Assembly (NCBI GenBank): GCA_964030785.1
Contig: OZ034975.1
Coordinates: 42,076,069 to 42,140,068, forward strand
Direction of reading: 5' to 3'
Origin: Siderastrea siderea
Lineage: Eukaryota; Cnidaria; Anthozoa; Scleractinia; Rhizangiidae
DNA: 64,000 nt
A program made the translations under genes and the position numbers. Positions 56,010 to 63,777 of this stretch are shown here, piece by piece. Within the stretch, counting starts at the first letter, position 1. The number at the start of each line of letters is the position of its first letter. The notes beneath the pieces were generated by a model. The model was not told the DNA's origin and did no database searches. It was given only the letters and a program-made list of their open reading frames with translations.

Positions 56010-56015
56010 TTTATT
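56010..56015 (-). terminator. Polyadenylation signal of the minus-strand Polinton operon
   Basis: AATAAA on the minus strand, 66 nt after the stop of the RING gene. It suits a shared 3' end for the three minus-strand genes. Confidence 0.5.
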
Positions 56016-56080
56016 GTCATGTCAAACTTTTTCACAACAACAAGTGAGAGAAAAATGAGTCCAAACATGGGGGTCGTTTT

Positions 56081-56476
56081 TTACGAGAAGCTCATACAGG
56101 TTTTCATACGTGAAATGGCTTGGCTTTTGGTGTGGCCCAGAAAGTAGAGGGTTTTGCGGTGACCTTCATATGGATCTCGGAGTTCTCCCCAGAATCCTTC
56201 CAGGGCGTCCTCGTTGTCATAACAAATGCCATACCATAAAGGATTGTCTTTCCAACTGTCCTTAACATGCTGGACAAACTCCGGGTCTTCTTTCCATTCT
56301 TCATGGAAGACTTCAAGGACGGAAAGAGGAACGTGGCAGCTAGGGCATAGGTGGGTCTGGCCGTTCTGTCGACATTTGTTGGCACAGGCGACATGACAAG
56401 GTTGACCACAACACCTCAACGTGGTATAATTGGCGAGAGGTTCCAAACAGATCACACATGGTTTGGATTGAGCCAT
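56081..56476 (-). CDS. Polinton RING-type zinc-finger protein
   Basis: 131 codons. Cysteines and histidine at C7, C10, C22/C23, C27, H28, C31, C35, C44 and C47 (KPCVICLEPL, CCGQPCHVACANKC, LCPSCHVPL) form a RING-like cross-brace. RING proteins usually act as ubiquitin ligases; a role in controlling host factors is inference. The C-terminal part (residues 60-131) is acidic and unrecognised. The start ATG overlaps the stop of the preceding gene (TGATG at 56476), typical of compact viral layout. Confidence 0.72.
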   Translation of the reverse strand: MAQSKPCVICLEPLANYTTLRCCGQPCHVACANKCRQNGQTHLCPSCHVPLSVLEVFHEEWKEDPEFVQHVKDSWKDNPLWYGICYDNEDALEGFWGELRDPYEGHRKTLYFLGHTKSQAISRMKTCMSFS

Positions 56477-56718
56477 CAGGCGAATGGATCAAAGAGGGGG
56501 TTGATCAAGAGTTGAAATTCGGTGGGGGTGATGATGCCTTCTTGTTGGAGTCGGTACACTTCTTGGTAAGGGGGTGGTAACGTAAGGGTTGGACCAGGTC
56601 GAGGATTTCTTTTCGGATCTGTCCTAAACGTTGTAGGATTTGTACGGGTCCAGGACTGATCTTGTTGGCTTTGTCGTCCATTCACCACTGGTAGAAGTTT
56701 TTCAAGGTTAATAAACAC
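56476..56718 (-). CDS. Polinton small hypothetical protein
   Basis: 80 codons starting MFINLEKLLPVVNGRQS, proline-rich in the middle (PRPGPTLTLPPPYQEVYRL). A PPPY motif, which can bind WW-domain ubiquitin ligases, is present; PPxY motifs act as late domains in some viruses, so a budding or trafficking role is possible. It overlaps both neighbours on the same strand. Confidence 0.55.
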   Translation of the reverse strand: MFINLEKLLPVVNGRQSQQDQSWTRTNPTTFRTDPKRNPRPGPTLTLPPPYQEVYRLQQEGIITPTEFQLLINPLFDPFA

Positions 56719-56879
56719 AATTCGTTACGACTGAGATGTTTTTGACTGTGAAGACGAAGCAGTTCAAAATAAGAAGCTTTGAAGCGGATGTCCTCCAAGT
56801 CTTTTTCGAGGTGAGACAACAAGGCTCGTAGACGATCATTCACTTGTTGGGCTTCTGGACTGAGGACTGGATCATCCAT
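56682..56879 (-). CDS. Polinton small helical hypothetical protein
   Basis: 65 codons starting MDDPVLSPEAQQVNDRLRAL, charged and predicted helical (heptad-like leucines), with no known motif. It is first gene of the minus-strand operon: a TATAAAA on that strand at 56917-56911 lies about 32 nt upstream. Confidence 0.6.
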   Translation of the reverse strand: MDDPVLSPEAQQVNDRLRALLSHLEKDLEDIRFKASYFELLRLHSQKHLSRNELCLLTLKNFYQW

Positions 56880-56910
56880 TGGGTTTGAAAGATGGAATGG
56901 GACAGTGGTT

Positions 56911-56917
56911 TTTTATA
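56911..56917 (-). promoter_or_regulatory. TATA box of the minus-strand Polinton operon
   Basis: TATAAAA on the minus strand, upstream of the ATG at 56879. It forms a divergent promoter pair with 57053-57059. Confidence 0.65.
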
Positions 56918-57052
56918 GAGAAACAAAAGGGTCACGTGAGAGGGAATGGACCAATGAGAGAAAGGCCCATAATGCTTTGGGAGGGGAAGGGGTGGAGGGA
57001 CCCCCCTCTCCCCTCTCTAGTTGGGGTCCATGGTGCATTGCGTGGATGAGGC

Positions 57053-57059
57053 TATATAG
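57053..57059 (+). promoter_or_regulatory. TATA box of the plus-strand Polinton gene at 57138
   Basis: TATATAG in GAGGCTATATAGGTCG, about 80 nt before the ATG. Confidence 0.6.
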
Positions 57060-57137
57060 GTCGAGCGAGGCCCCAGGACGTCACTCCTAGCTTTGAGTTC
57101 GTCCTGAGTGACTTATATCAGTGGAGGAAAAGAAAAA

Positions 57138-57605
57138 ATGGTTCAAACAAGAAAGCCCTTGGGCTCCTTAGCCAGTGCTGTGAACGTTGGAGGTGAAGAG
57201 GTATTGCGAAGGAGGGTGCAACCAGAGCGAACGGCGGTGGAACGTCAGACGAGAGTTATGCGGGAGAGACAACAAGAAACCTGGCGTCCTTTAACCCGGC
57301 GGCGCGTAGGGGCCTTTTTCGAGATGTTTTTGCGGTGCATGGTGTGGACGGAGAATGGCGAGCGTGAGGGTCGACCACATCCCGAGATCGTGCAAGCCTT
57401 GCTGGGCACCCTGGTTCGGAAGATTATTCCTTGGGTGGACCAGCATCGCGTGTGGTCCAACTTTGAATGTCGGTGGCCCATGACCCTGGAACATTTTAAT
57501 GAAATGAACAATGATCTGGCCAATTATTTGCCAAGTGTACATGCGGGTCAGCAATGGCAACGAATTCGTTTGTATTTCGCGGACATGGAGCGGGTACAAG
57601 AGTAG
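57138..57605 (+). CDS. Polinton hypothetical protein, 155 aa
   Basis: Starts MVQTRKPLGSLASAVNVG at the first ATG after the TATA box. The N-terminal third is arginine-rich (EEVLRRRVQPERTAVERQTR), followed by a helical region with WRPLTRRRVGAFFEMFLRCM and tryptophans near the end. Unlike any family I recognise; the basic N-terminus suggests nucleic acid binding. It converges with the SLOG gene on the other strand. Confidence 0.6.
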   Translation: MVQTRKPLGSLASAVNVGGEEVLRRRVQPERTAVERQTRVMRERQQETWRPLTRRRVGAFFEMFLRCMVWTENGEREGRPHPEIVQALLGTLVRKIIPWVDQHRVWSNFECRWPMTLEHFNEMNNDLANYLPSVHAGQQWQRIRLYFADMERVQE

Positions 57606-58000
57606 CGGCGGCTGGAGGAGCAAGAGAGGAGGCAACGGGCCATCAGATTGAACCAAGTGCGACGTGTGTTATTTCTTTGAACTTTGAACATTTTGTTTTT
57701 TATTGTGAGTCAAGATGCATGTAAGTCAAGACCAACTATTTATGATGAACGTGCAAACTCAGTGTTGTCAGTTTTTTAAAATTTTTTAATTAAAAAAGAG
57801 TTGATGTTTTTTACAAATGGTTGTCCGTGTTCTTTGCCACGCGGGTGGGGTGCCTCTATTTACAAATTGGAAAAGCTATGTACAATTCAAAAAGTAAAAA
57901 CTAAAAATTGAAAAAAAAGCTATGTGGATTGAAAAATAAAAACTAAAAAAGAAAACTATGTACAATTCCAAAAATAAAAACTAAAAATGGCTATGTACAA
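57606..58000. repeat. Convergent 3' region with AT-rich tandem repeats
   Basis: Between two convergent genes. About four imperfect copies of GCTATGTACAATTcAAAAA plus AAAAACTAAAAA lie at about 57,869-58,000. AATAAA words occur in both orientations (for example minus-strand 57704-57699). Confidence 0.65.
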
Positions 58001-58696
58001 TTACAAATGAAAGTCTTCCAGTTCCATGCGTAATTGATCAATGTTCTCGGGTAGACAGAACGTGCGATTGAATAAGGCTTGAATTTCTGCTCGGGTTTTG
58101 TCGTCCACATCCCGGGATCCCACGATAGCACTGCTTTGATGAAGGGTGGGCTTTTTAGGACCCCAAGGGACAAATTGACTGCCCGTGACCAGGGTGGCGG
58201 CATTCTCATTGACTTGGTAGTAATGGTCGGACCGGTACCATGATTGACTGGGGATATCAAACAGATAGACGGGTTTGCCTTGATCCATGGCCAATTGCAC
58301 GGTCCAACCGGTGCCTCCTTTCACGCGTTTATGATCCTGTTCCAAAATGCCAAAGGCATAGAGGGTATGGGCTCTTTTGGCAATTTGATAATTGCGTTGC
58401 AGCAATTGCAGGGTTTAAAAATGACTAGGCATTCGTTTCCCTAGTTTCTCCGCTGCCTGGTGAAGATGCGGGTTGGCCAGCATGAGGACTTCCACGGTCG
58501 ACGGGGTGATGAAAGTGGCTCGAGGATGGTTCGGGGGGACCAGGACTTCGACTTGCATCCCAAACTGTTTGCCCAGTTCTTCGACGAGTGCATCCGTACC
58601 TCTGGCTCCCCCGGTGTAAACCACATGGCCATAGCCCACCTGGAGTTCCAAGGCATCGAGATCTTGTTCTCCGATCATGTCAATGTTGGGGGGCAT
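58001..58696 (-). pseudogene. Polinton SLOG/DprA-like Rossmann-fold protein, interrupted by a stop
   Basis: 232 codons from ATG at 58696, with an in-frame TAA at 58417-58415 (codon 94) splitting it. The N-terminal half shows YGHVVYTGGARGTDALVEEL, the glycine-rich nucleotide-binding motif of YspA/DprA-like SLOG domains, and VEVLVPPNHPRA. The C-terminal half shows NYQIAKRAHTLYAFGILEQD and GGTGWTVQLAMDQGKPVYLF, the second half of that fold. SLOG proteins bind nucleotides or nucleotide-derived ligands, or single-stranded DNA as in DprA; its role here is unknown. TATTTAAG at 58740-58733 is the probable TATA box. The stop may be real decay or a sequencing error. Confidence 0.72.
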
Positions 58697-58732
58697 GCTT
58701 TGAGAATGACGACTCAGGAACCAAGGGACCGT

Positions 58733-58740
58733 CTTAAATA
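58733..58740 (-). promoter_or_regulatory. TATA-like box of the SLOG gene
   Basis: TATTTAAG on the minus strand, 37 nt upstream of the ATG at 58696. Confidence 0.5.
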
Positions 58741-58747
58741 GGGACAA

Positions 58748-58890
58748 CGGACCAATGGGAACACGAGAGGTTCTTAGTTGGATAGGGAAAAGCTGACCAA
58801 TGGGAAGACAAGAGGTCCTTATTTGGATAGGGAAAAGCTGACCAATGGGAAGATGAGAAGTCCTTATATGGGTAGGATAAACTGACCAAT
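58748..58890. promoter_or_regulatory. CCAAT-box direct repeats between divergent Polinton genes
   Basis: GACCAATGGGAA begins units at 58750, 58795 and 58840, and ACCAATGAC follows at 58885: four CCAAT boxes at 44-45-bp spacing within a conserved unit (AGAGGTCCTTATTTGGATAG in the second). They serve as a probable shared upstream control region. Confidence 0.7.
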
Positions 58891-58909
58891 GACAGCCAAG
58901 GGTCATGGG

Positions 58910-58918
58910 TATAAAAAA
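58910..58918 (+). promoter_or_regulatory. TATA box of the GRF zinc-finger gene
   Basis: TATAAAAAA, 38 nt before the ATG at 58948. Strong consensus. Confidence 0.75.
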
Positions 58919-58947
58919 GGCATGGGCGGGTGAAAATCTTGAGCACG

Positions 58948-59805
58948 ATGTCCGTCGATCGGAAGAGAAAGCCAAGCGTACACCCTGCGGGGAAGAAGAA
59001 AAAGAAAGACAATGTGGACTGTGATCCTGTGGTATGCGAAGTGGTGGAAGACACCCGAGCTGCGGTGGAAGACATGATGAAAGAATTGAATGACATGGTG
59101 GAGCAATCTACACCACCACCACCCTCACCTCAATTCACATTGACGACCGTGTATGATCCTCCCAGTTCGGTGGACTATATGGTATGCCCTTGCCATGACG
59201 TGCGTTTGGAGGCCCGTCAATCTCAAAAAGGATGGAAGTATGTGAAATGTCCCATGCAACCGTGTTTGCTGTTTTGTGGACAAGATCAAGCCCTGGAGTA
59301 TATGAAAGCCGTGTATAGTCAACCTCATGCAGAAGTGTTGGACATGTGGTGTTGTTTGCAATGCTTTTGCCGTGAACCCGCCACGCTTCAACAGAGTCAT
59401 TCGACTCAGAACCCCGATCGCTTGTTTCTGAATTGTTCCAAGAAAAAGTGTGGCTTCTTTCGGTGGGCCGATCAACCCTTGGGTCCCAAGTACTGGACTT
59501 GGTTTCATGACCAACCCCCCAAAAAAGCCGATCCACTCGCTGAACCGCCAAGCCGTGATGCTCAAGGGTATCCCAAACGTGGAGTGGACATCCCTGGCCC
59601 GCCACCTCCAGTCAGAAGGAAAGAGGACGTGGATCGGCCCCTGACAGATTATGAGAAACAATTGTTGCGAGAAATTCAAGATCTCAAGAACCGTCAAGAA
59701 ATGATGGTAGCCCCAGCTCCACCACCCCCCAAGTACAGTGACAGTGTTGAGAACTGGCAGAAAGGTCTAGAGACCATCACCTGTGGACGCCTAGGTCTCT
59801 TTTAA
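58948..59805 (+). CDS. Polinton GRF zinc-finger protein
   Basis: 285 codons from the first ATG after the TATA box, starting MSVDRKRKPSVHPAGKKKKK (nuclear localisation-type). It carries two GRF-like zinc-binding segments: CPCHDVRL with KCPMQPCLLFCG, and CCLQCFC with FLNCSKKKCGFFRWAD. The second fits the GRF consensus with CGFFxW. GRF fingers bind single-stranded nucleic acid in topoisomerases and nucleases. The C-terminus has a proline-rich linker and a short coiled coil (LTDYEKQLLREIQDLKNRQE). Possibly a DNA-replication or packaging accessory protein; the function is inferred. Confidence 0.75.
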   Translation: MSVDRKRKPSVHPAGKKKKKDNVDCDPVVCEVVEDTRAAVEDMMKELNDMVEQSTPPPPSPQFTLTTVYDPPSSVDYMVCPCHDVRLEARQSQKGWKYVKCPMQPCLLFCGQDQALEYMKAVYSQPHAEVLDMWCCLQCFCREPATLQQSHSTQNPDRLFLNCSKKKCGFFRWADQPLGPKYWTWFHDQPPKKADPLAEPPSRDAQGYPKRGVDIPGPPPPVRRKEDVDRPLTDYEKQLLREIQDLKNRQEMMVAPAPPPPKYSDSVENWQKGLETITCGRLGLF

Positions 59806-59831
59806 CAAAAAAATGTATTAAAAAGGAGTAG

Positions 59832-59837
59832 GAATAA
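59832..59837 (+). terminator. Polyadenylation signal after the GRF gene
   Basis: AATAAA 27 nt after the stop at 59805, followed by a T-rich run. Confidence 0.5.
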
Positions 59838-59857
59838 ATTTTATTTAGTGTGTCACC

Positions 59858-60340
59858 ATGGCGTCTGTGTGGATGTGTTATGCGTGGGATTCTGTCTTGT
59901 CCCTGGTGCAATGGCAATGCCATCAAACCCTTTGCCAAGTCTTATATGACCATCAATCCGGGGCCAAAATCCCCATACCCCCATGTCCCGAGGACACGCA
60001 TCCTCTCCAGATCTTTGAAGAAACCCACGTGCACCGCAACTTGTATCGATGGGTAGTGTTTGTCTTATGGTTAAAAGCTCATCCTTACGCGTGGCGATGG
60101 TATCGAATCATTCAAAAGGCGCATCCCGACACGGTTCCCACCATACCGACCTTATGGATGAATGCCAGAAAGTATGGCCCCTCGAAAGAAAAAGGTCTCC
60201 CAACCATGGTTGAATCGTTACCACGATCCTCGAGCCCCCGGCAGTTTAGGAGGCGTGCAACGGTTTGCCAAAGCCCATCGTCTCCCCTTGAAAAAAGCCC
60301 AACGGGTTTTGGAACGGGATTTGGCCTATACGTTACATAA
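59858..60340 (+). CDS. Polinton hypothetical protein, 160 aa, overlapping the integrase
   Basis: Starts MASVWMCYAWDSVLSLVQWQ in a strong context (CACCATGG). It is rich in tryptophan, histidine and cysteine (HVHRNLYRWVVFVLWLKAHP). The last 60 codons overlap the integrase start in another frame and look low-complexity, so the true protein may end earlier or the overlap may be real. I do not recognise a family. Confidence 0.5.
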   Translation: MASVWMCYAWDSVLSLVQWQCHQTLCQVLYDHQSGAKIPIPPCPEDTHPLQIFEETHVHRNLYRWVVFVLWLKAHPYAWRWYRIIQKAHPDTVPTIPTLWMNARKYGPSKEKGLPTMVESLPRSSSPRQFRRRATVCQSPSSPLEKSPTGFGTGFGLYVT

Positions 60341-61304
60341 ACCACGACGTCGTCGTTTTCCCACCGTACCCGTGATCGTAGGAGGTTTAGATGATCAATG
60401 GGTGGCAGATTTAGTGGAAGTGCAACCGTTGGCCAAGTATAATCGGGGTATACGATACTTGTTGACGCTGTTGGATGTGTTGTCCAAGTACGCGTGGGTA
60501 CAACCGTTGAAAGACAAAACCGGCGTCGCCTTGGTCCATGCCTTTGAGAAGATTTTGAAAGGACGACGACGTCACCCTAATCGATTGCAAACGGATCGAG
60601 GGAAAGAATTTTACAATCGGACCTTTCAACGACGGCTTGACGAGCAAGGCATCCATCATTTTTCCACCGAAGGAGATGCGAAAGCCAGTGTGGTGGAACG
60701 ATTTAATCGGACCTTGAAAGAACGGTTGTACCGTTATTTTACCGCTGCTAACACCTTACGCTTTGACGATGTCTTACCCGAGTTGGTGCAAGGCTATAAT
60801 GCTACCCGTCATCGAAGTATTGGTATGGCCCCTCAAGACGTGACATGGGACAACGAAGAAGCTGTGTGGAAACGATTGTATGGCCAACGATTGAAAGGCC
60901 AGAAAAAACCTAAATTCAAAGTCGGAGATCGTGTACGTCTCAATAAGATTCACCGCACCTTTGAAAAAGGCTATTTACCCGGTTGGACCGAAGAAGTGTT
61001 TGTGGTGCATCGTGTGATCCCGGGATCCGTGCCCACGTATAAGATTCACGAATGGGATGACACCCCCGTCCAAGGCACGTTTTATGAAGAGGATTTACAA
61101 AAAGTCCATGTGTCCGAGGTGTTTCGCATCGAAAAGGTACTTAAGCGACAAAAAGATCGTTGGTTGGTTAAGTGGAAAGGGTGGCCCGACAAGTACAATA
61201 GTTGGATTGCAAGCCAAGACGTGACTTCTCTCCAACCACCCAAGAGGAAAAAGACAAGGCCACCCAAAGAGACAAGCCCACCCAAAAGACGACGACGTGA
61301 CTAA
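60162..61304 (+). CDS. Polinton integrase with chromodomain
   Basis: 380 codons from ATG at 60162 (an alternative start, MAPRKKK, is at 60174). A retroviral-type DDE core: D83 in DQWVADLVEV, D145 in RLQTDRGKEF, and E179 in ASVVERFNRTLKER. It is followed by an SH3-like region (KFKVGDRVRLNKIHRTFEKG) and a chromodomain near residues 318-352 (FRIEKVLKRQKDRWLVKWKG), then a basic tail. It inserts the linear element into host DNA, generating 6-bp duplications in Polintons; the chromodomain targets histone marks. The frame is intact and the residues complete. Confidence 0.92.
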   Translation: MPESMAPRKKKVSQPWLNRYHDPRAPGSLGGVQRFAKAHRLPLKKAQRVLERDLAYTLHKPRRRRFPTVPVIVGGLDDQWVADLVEVQPLAKYNRGIRYLLTLLDVLSKYAWVQPLKDKTGVALVHAFEKILKGRRRHPNRLQTDRGKEFYNRTFQRRLDEQGIHHFSTEGDAKASVVERFNRTLKERLYRYFTAANTLRFDDVLPELVQGYNATRHRSIGMAPQDVTWDNEEAVWKRLYGQRLKGQKKPKFKVGDRVRLNKIHRTFEKGYLPGWTEEVFVVHRVIPGSVPTYKIHEWDDTPVQGTFYEEDLQKVHVSEVFRIEKVLKRQKDRWLVKWKGWPDKYNSWIASQDVTSLQPPKRKKTRPPKETSPPKRRRRD

Positions 61305-61307
61305 AAA

Positions 61308-61967
61308 ATGACGTTCGTCCCCAACTCTTCGTTTTACGTGACGTTGATGAGTCATGCGAGTACCAAAGAGTTTCCTGGGAACAAGAGCCATCATTTCAGA
61401 AACCGATTGCCTAAACCCATCCGATTTATGGGACGAGGATGGATGGTAGGCATGGTGAGTTTATCCTTACCCACCATTCCAGTGGTAGCGGAAGAAGGGG
61501 GAGTGGGCGATTCCCATCCTCTGTTGTACGTACGATGGCACGAACGGGTGTATGCCAAAGACGATTTTGGGAACGATCGCTGGTGGCATCAACGTCGCGA
61601 ACTCACTGTCTACGGCCGAGATATGAGAAAGGAGATGGCCTCGTCAACGGGATCGCACTTTTTTCATCAATTGGTGTATCGGTACCAGCAAGAACGTGCG
61701 AAACAAACCCAACCCCTCAACAAATGGGCAGAGGACAATGGCGTCAAATTGTACCCGGGTCGCATCACGGATCTCTTACGAGAAATCAAGTACCAGCCTC
61801 AAAACACCACACACTTTGAACCTCGACATATTCAATATGTCCCAGTACGCAACGAGGTGGTGGAAATCGTGGAAACGCAGATGGCCGAAACCAATGGGGA
61901 TCTCGTGAAATTTGGTGAAGGGCGTACCCTCCTGACCCTCCATTTTAAAAGGGAAGTGGTGGTGTGA
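61308..61967 (+). CDS. Polinton structural-type protein, paralogue 1 (219 aa)
   Basis: Starts 4 nt after the integrase stop. The N-terminus has FYVTLMSHASTKEFPGNKSH then FRNRLPKPIRFMGRGWMVGM; the C-terminus has RITDLLREIKYQPQNTTHFE and VRNEVVEIVETQMAE. Both ends match the next gene, but the middle is about 130 residues shorter. The N-terminal pattern resembles a family found in other Polintons next to capsid genes. A capsid or penton-like role is inference; it is not assigned. Confidence 0.65.
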   Translation: MTFVPNSSFYVTLMSHASTKEFPGNKSHHFRNRLPKPIRFMGRGWMVGMVSLSLPTIPVVAEEGGVGDSHPLLYVRWHERVYAKDDFGNDRWWHQRRELTVYGRDMRKEMASSTGSHFFHQLVYRYQQERAKQTQPLNKWAEDNGVKLYPGRITDLLREIKYQPQNTTHFEPRHIQYVPVRNEVVEIVETQMAETNGDLVKFGEGRTLLTLHFKREVVV

Positions 61968-61979
61968 AGAAGACAGAAA

Positions 61980-63028
61980 ATGTCGTTCTACGTGACGTTA
62001 CCCAGTCATGCCAACCGACGTAAATTTCCCAACAACCAAGCCAATTCCTTCAAGATTCGTTTACCTCAACCGTTACAGCTCACGGGAGGTGGTTGGCAAG
62101 TGGGGTTGAGTGCCATTTCCTTACCGGATGCTCGCGTCAATTTGTACGAGTTGGTCAAAAAAAATGGGTACATCATCGCGACGTCCTGGGACCAAACGTA
62201 TCCCGCCCCGGGTAAAACCGATGGAACCATGGCCGGTAGCCCAGGATCCGCGCCAACCCTCATCAATGACGTGAAAGATTTGGATTGGGTGGTGGATGGC
62301 GTGAGTTTCATGAAAGCCGCATTGCTCACTTGGAACAACGACGCAAGGAAACGGCGATTCAAGGTGGTCGGTTTGTCAACGATCAGGGCAAACACATGTA
62401 CGTCAAGTTTCGTTGGGAAGGCGAGGATCTGCTCATTGACAACACGAATGTCTGCCATTGCAAAACTGACACGCCAGCCCTGTACATCTACACCAAATTA
62501 GCTCTCAAGATGGGATGGTTACGTAAAATTAGTAGTGGGTTGATTTTGGGGCCGAATTTACAGCAAGACTTCATGGGGGATCAAATCCCCAACATGACAA
62601 AACCCGTTGACAACGATTGGAACGATGTGAACGACGATCACAGCAACCCGGTCTTTTGGACGGTGCGTTCGTTTATGCCGGATTATTTACGATTGAGTAT
62701 GAGTTGTAGTTGGCGTTTCACCAACTTGAATGTGGCGTTTCGGGCGGTGGTGGGTGAACCCACACGATCGTTGCACGTGTACTCCGACGTGGCAGGCAGT
62801 ACGATTGTGGGTAATCGCGTGACCGATTTGTTGCGAGAAATCCAGTACAAGCGACAAGGACGAGGCACCCTGTATTTTGAACCGTTGCACATTCAATACA
62901 TGTCTCTTCGTAACGAGGTGGTGGAAATGATTCACGTTCAAGTAGCTGAAACGATTGGTAGAGGAGGAGACTTGGTCAAGTTTGGTGAAGGCCATACCAT
63001 TGTCACGTTACACTTCAAAAAGACATAA
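61980..63028 (+). pseudogene. Polinton structural-type protein, paralogue 2, frameshifted
   Basis: Starts MSFYVTLPSHANRRKFPNNQ 12 nt after its paralogue. The reading frame runs in one phase to about 62,320, then the similar coding signal continues in the minus-one phase to the stop at 63028, which ends with GGDLVKFGEGHTIVTLHFKK. The break lies in GCCGCATTGCTCACTTGG around 62,318-62,332. The total would be about 350 residues. It could be a mutation, a sequencing error or, less likely, programmed frameshifting. No slippery heptamer is evident. Confidence 0.72.
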
Positions 63029-63066
63029 AAAGGGGAGGACTTGACAAAGGGAGTGTCTAATCAAAG

Positions 63067-63258
63067 ATGCCCAAGACAAGAGTGCGTGGAAGGAGACGAA
63101 GAAGAAGAAGGCAACGAGGGGGTTTATTCCCACTCGCGGCCCTCATTCCAGCCTTGATCGCTGGAGGGAAAGCCGTGGCGTTGGGTGCCGCGGGTGGTGC
63201 GGCGAGTTACGGGGCCAAAAAAGGGTTGGAAGCCGCTTTTCGGAAAAAACGACGATGA
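63067..63258 (+). CDS. Polinton small basic core-like protein (63 aa)
   Basis: Starts MPKTRVRGRRRRRRRQRG, then a glycine/alanine-rich hydrophobic stretch (FPLAALIPALIAGGKAVALG), then a basic end (KKGLEAAFRKKRR). The layout recalls the small DNA-condensing core peptides of adenoviruses (mu/pX class) and similar peptides of related elements; resemblance of composition only. RQRGG precedes the hydrophobic stretch and may be a protease site. A TAAAAAG box lies upstream at 63026-63032. Confidence 0.65.
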   Translation: MPKTRVRGRRRRRRRQRGGLFPLAALIPALIAGGKAVALGAAGGAASYGAKKGLEAAFRKKRR

Positions 63259-63264
63259 TGACGG

Positions 63265-63272
63265 TATAAAAA
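63265..63272 (+). promoter_or_regulatory. TATA box of the gene at 63335
   Basis: TATAAAAA, 63 nt before the ATG at 63335. Confidence 0.7.
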
Positions 63273-63334
63273 GAGACGAGTCCTGTGACACAAACCAAAC
63301 GTGATCCTTGGTAACGCGTGAAGACGACAGTACG

Positions 63335-63661
63335 ATGCGTGGGGGAAGTTTGACACGATTTCGGACAGACGAGTGGTATGATCAACAAGGCAAAGGGTTG
63401 ATGATGGATCTCTTGCGTGGGGGGTTCCAAGGCCTTAAAAGCACGCGAAATCCTTTAAAATTGCCTAGTAATATCAAGAGAGGATTGGAAACGGGTTTGA
63501 CACGAGGTATCAAACGCAAAGCCGAAGACGTCATTAAAAAGGAAATCACCAAACAAGCCAAGAAAGCTTTGAGCCATAAGAACGTGAAAGAAGCTGTGCG
63601 TGTGGCCAGTGCTTTGTTTCCCAAACAAACCAAACGTGCGCGTGATATTTTTGGAGTGTGA
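63335..63661 (+). CDS. Polinton basic protein (108 aa)
   Basis: Starts MRGGSLTRFRTDEWYDQQGK. An ATG downstream of a TATA box was chosen over upstream non-ATG extension. Lysine-rich helix-forming C-terminus (KRKAEDVIKKEITKQAKKAL). RGG near residue 3, GKG near 20 and RGG near 30 are possible protease-processing motifs. A likely nucleic-acid-binding structural protein; family not recognised. Confidence 0.6.
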   Translation: MRGGSLTRFRTDEWYDQQGKGLMMDLLRGGFQGLKSTRNPLKLPSNIKRGLETGLTRGIKRKAEDVIKKEITKQAKKALSHKNVKEAVRVASALFPKQTKRARDIFGV

Positions 63662-63663
63662 AC

Positions 63664-63777
63664 ATGGAACCCGTGCCTTCACGACCTCGACGGATTCGTA
63701 GTGATCGAGGGTTGTCTCAATGGGGAGGACGTATCCGTTTTGGAAACTCATGCGACGACAACGTGGCGGATGGTTGA
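63664..63777 (+). CDS. Possible short arginine-rich reading frame (37 aa)
   Basis: Starts MEPVPSRPRRIRSDRGLSQW directly after the previous stop. It overlaps the next basic frame by 28 nt in a different phase. It could be the true N-terminus of that protein if one base is lost. Confidence 0.35.
   Translation: MEPVPSRPRRIRSDRGLSQWGGRIRFGNSCDDNVADG

Noticed and set aside
58697..58975. N-terminal extension of the SLOG reading frame
   Set aside because: The extension translates the CCAAT repeats (repeated LPIGQLFPIQ) and lies upstream of the TATA-like box; the ATG at 58696 was used instead.
59125..59697. Long minus-strand frames opposite the GRF gene
   Set aside because: The plus-strand frame has zinc-finger motifs and a TATA box; the minus frames have neither.
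62318..62332. Programmed ribosomal frameshift site in paralogue 2
   Set aside because: No slippery heptamer or clear downstream pseudoknot; mutation or sequence error is simpler.
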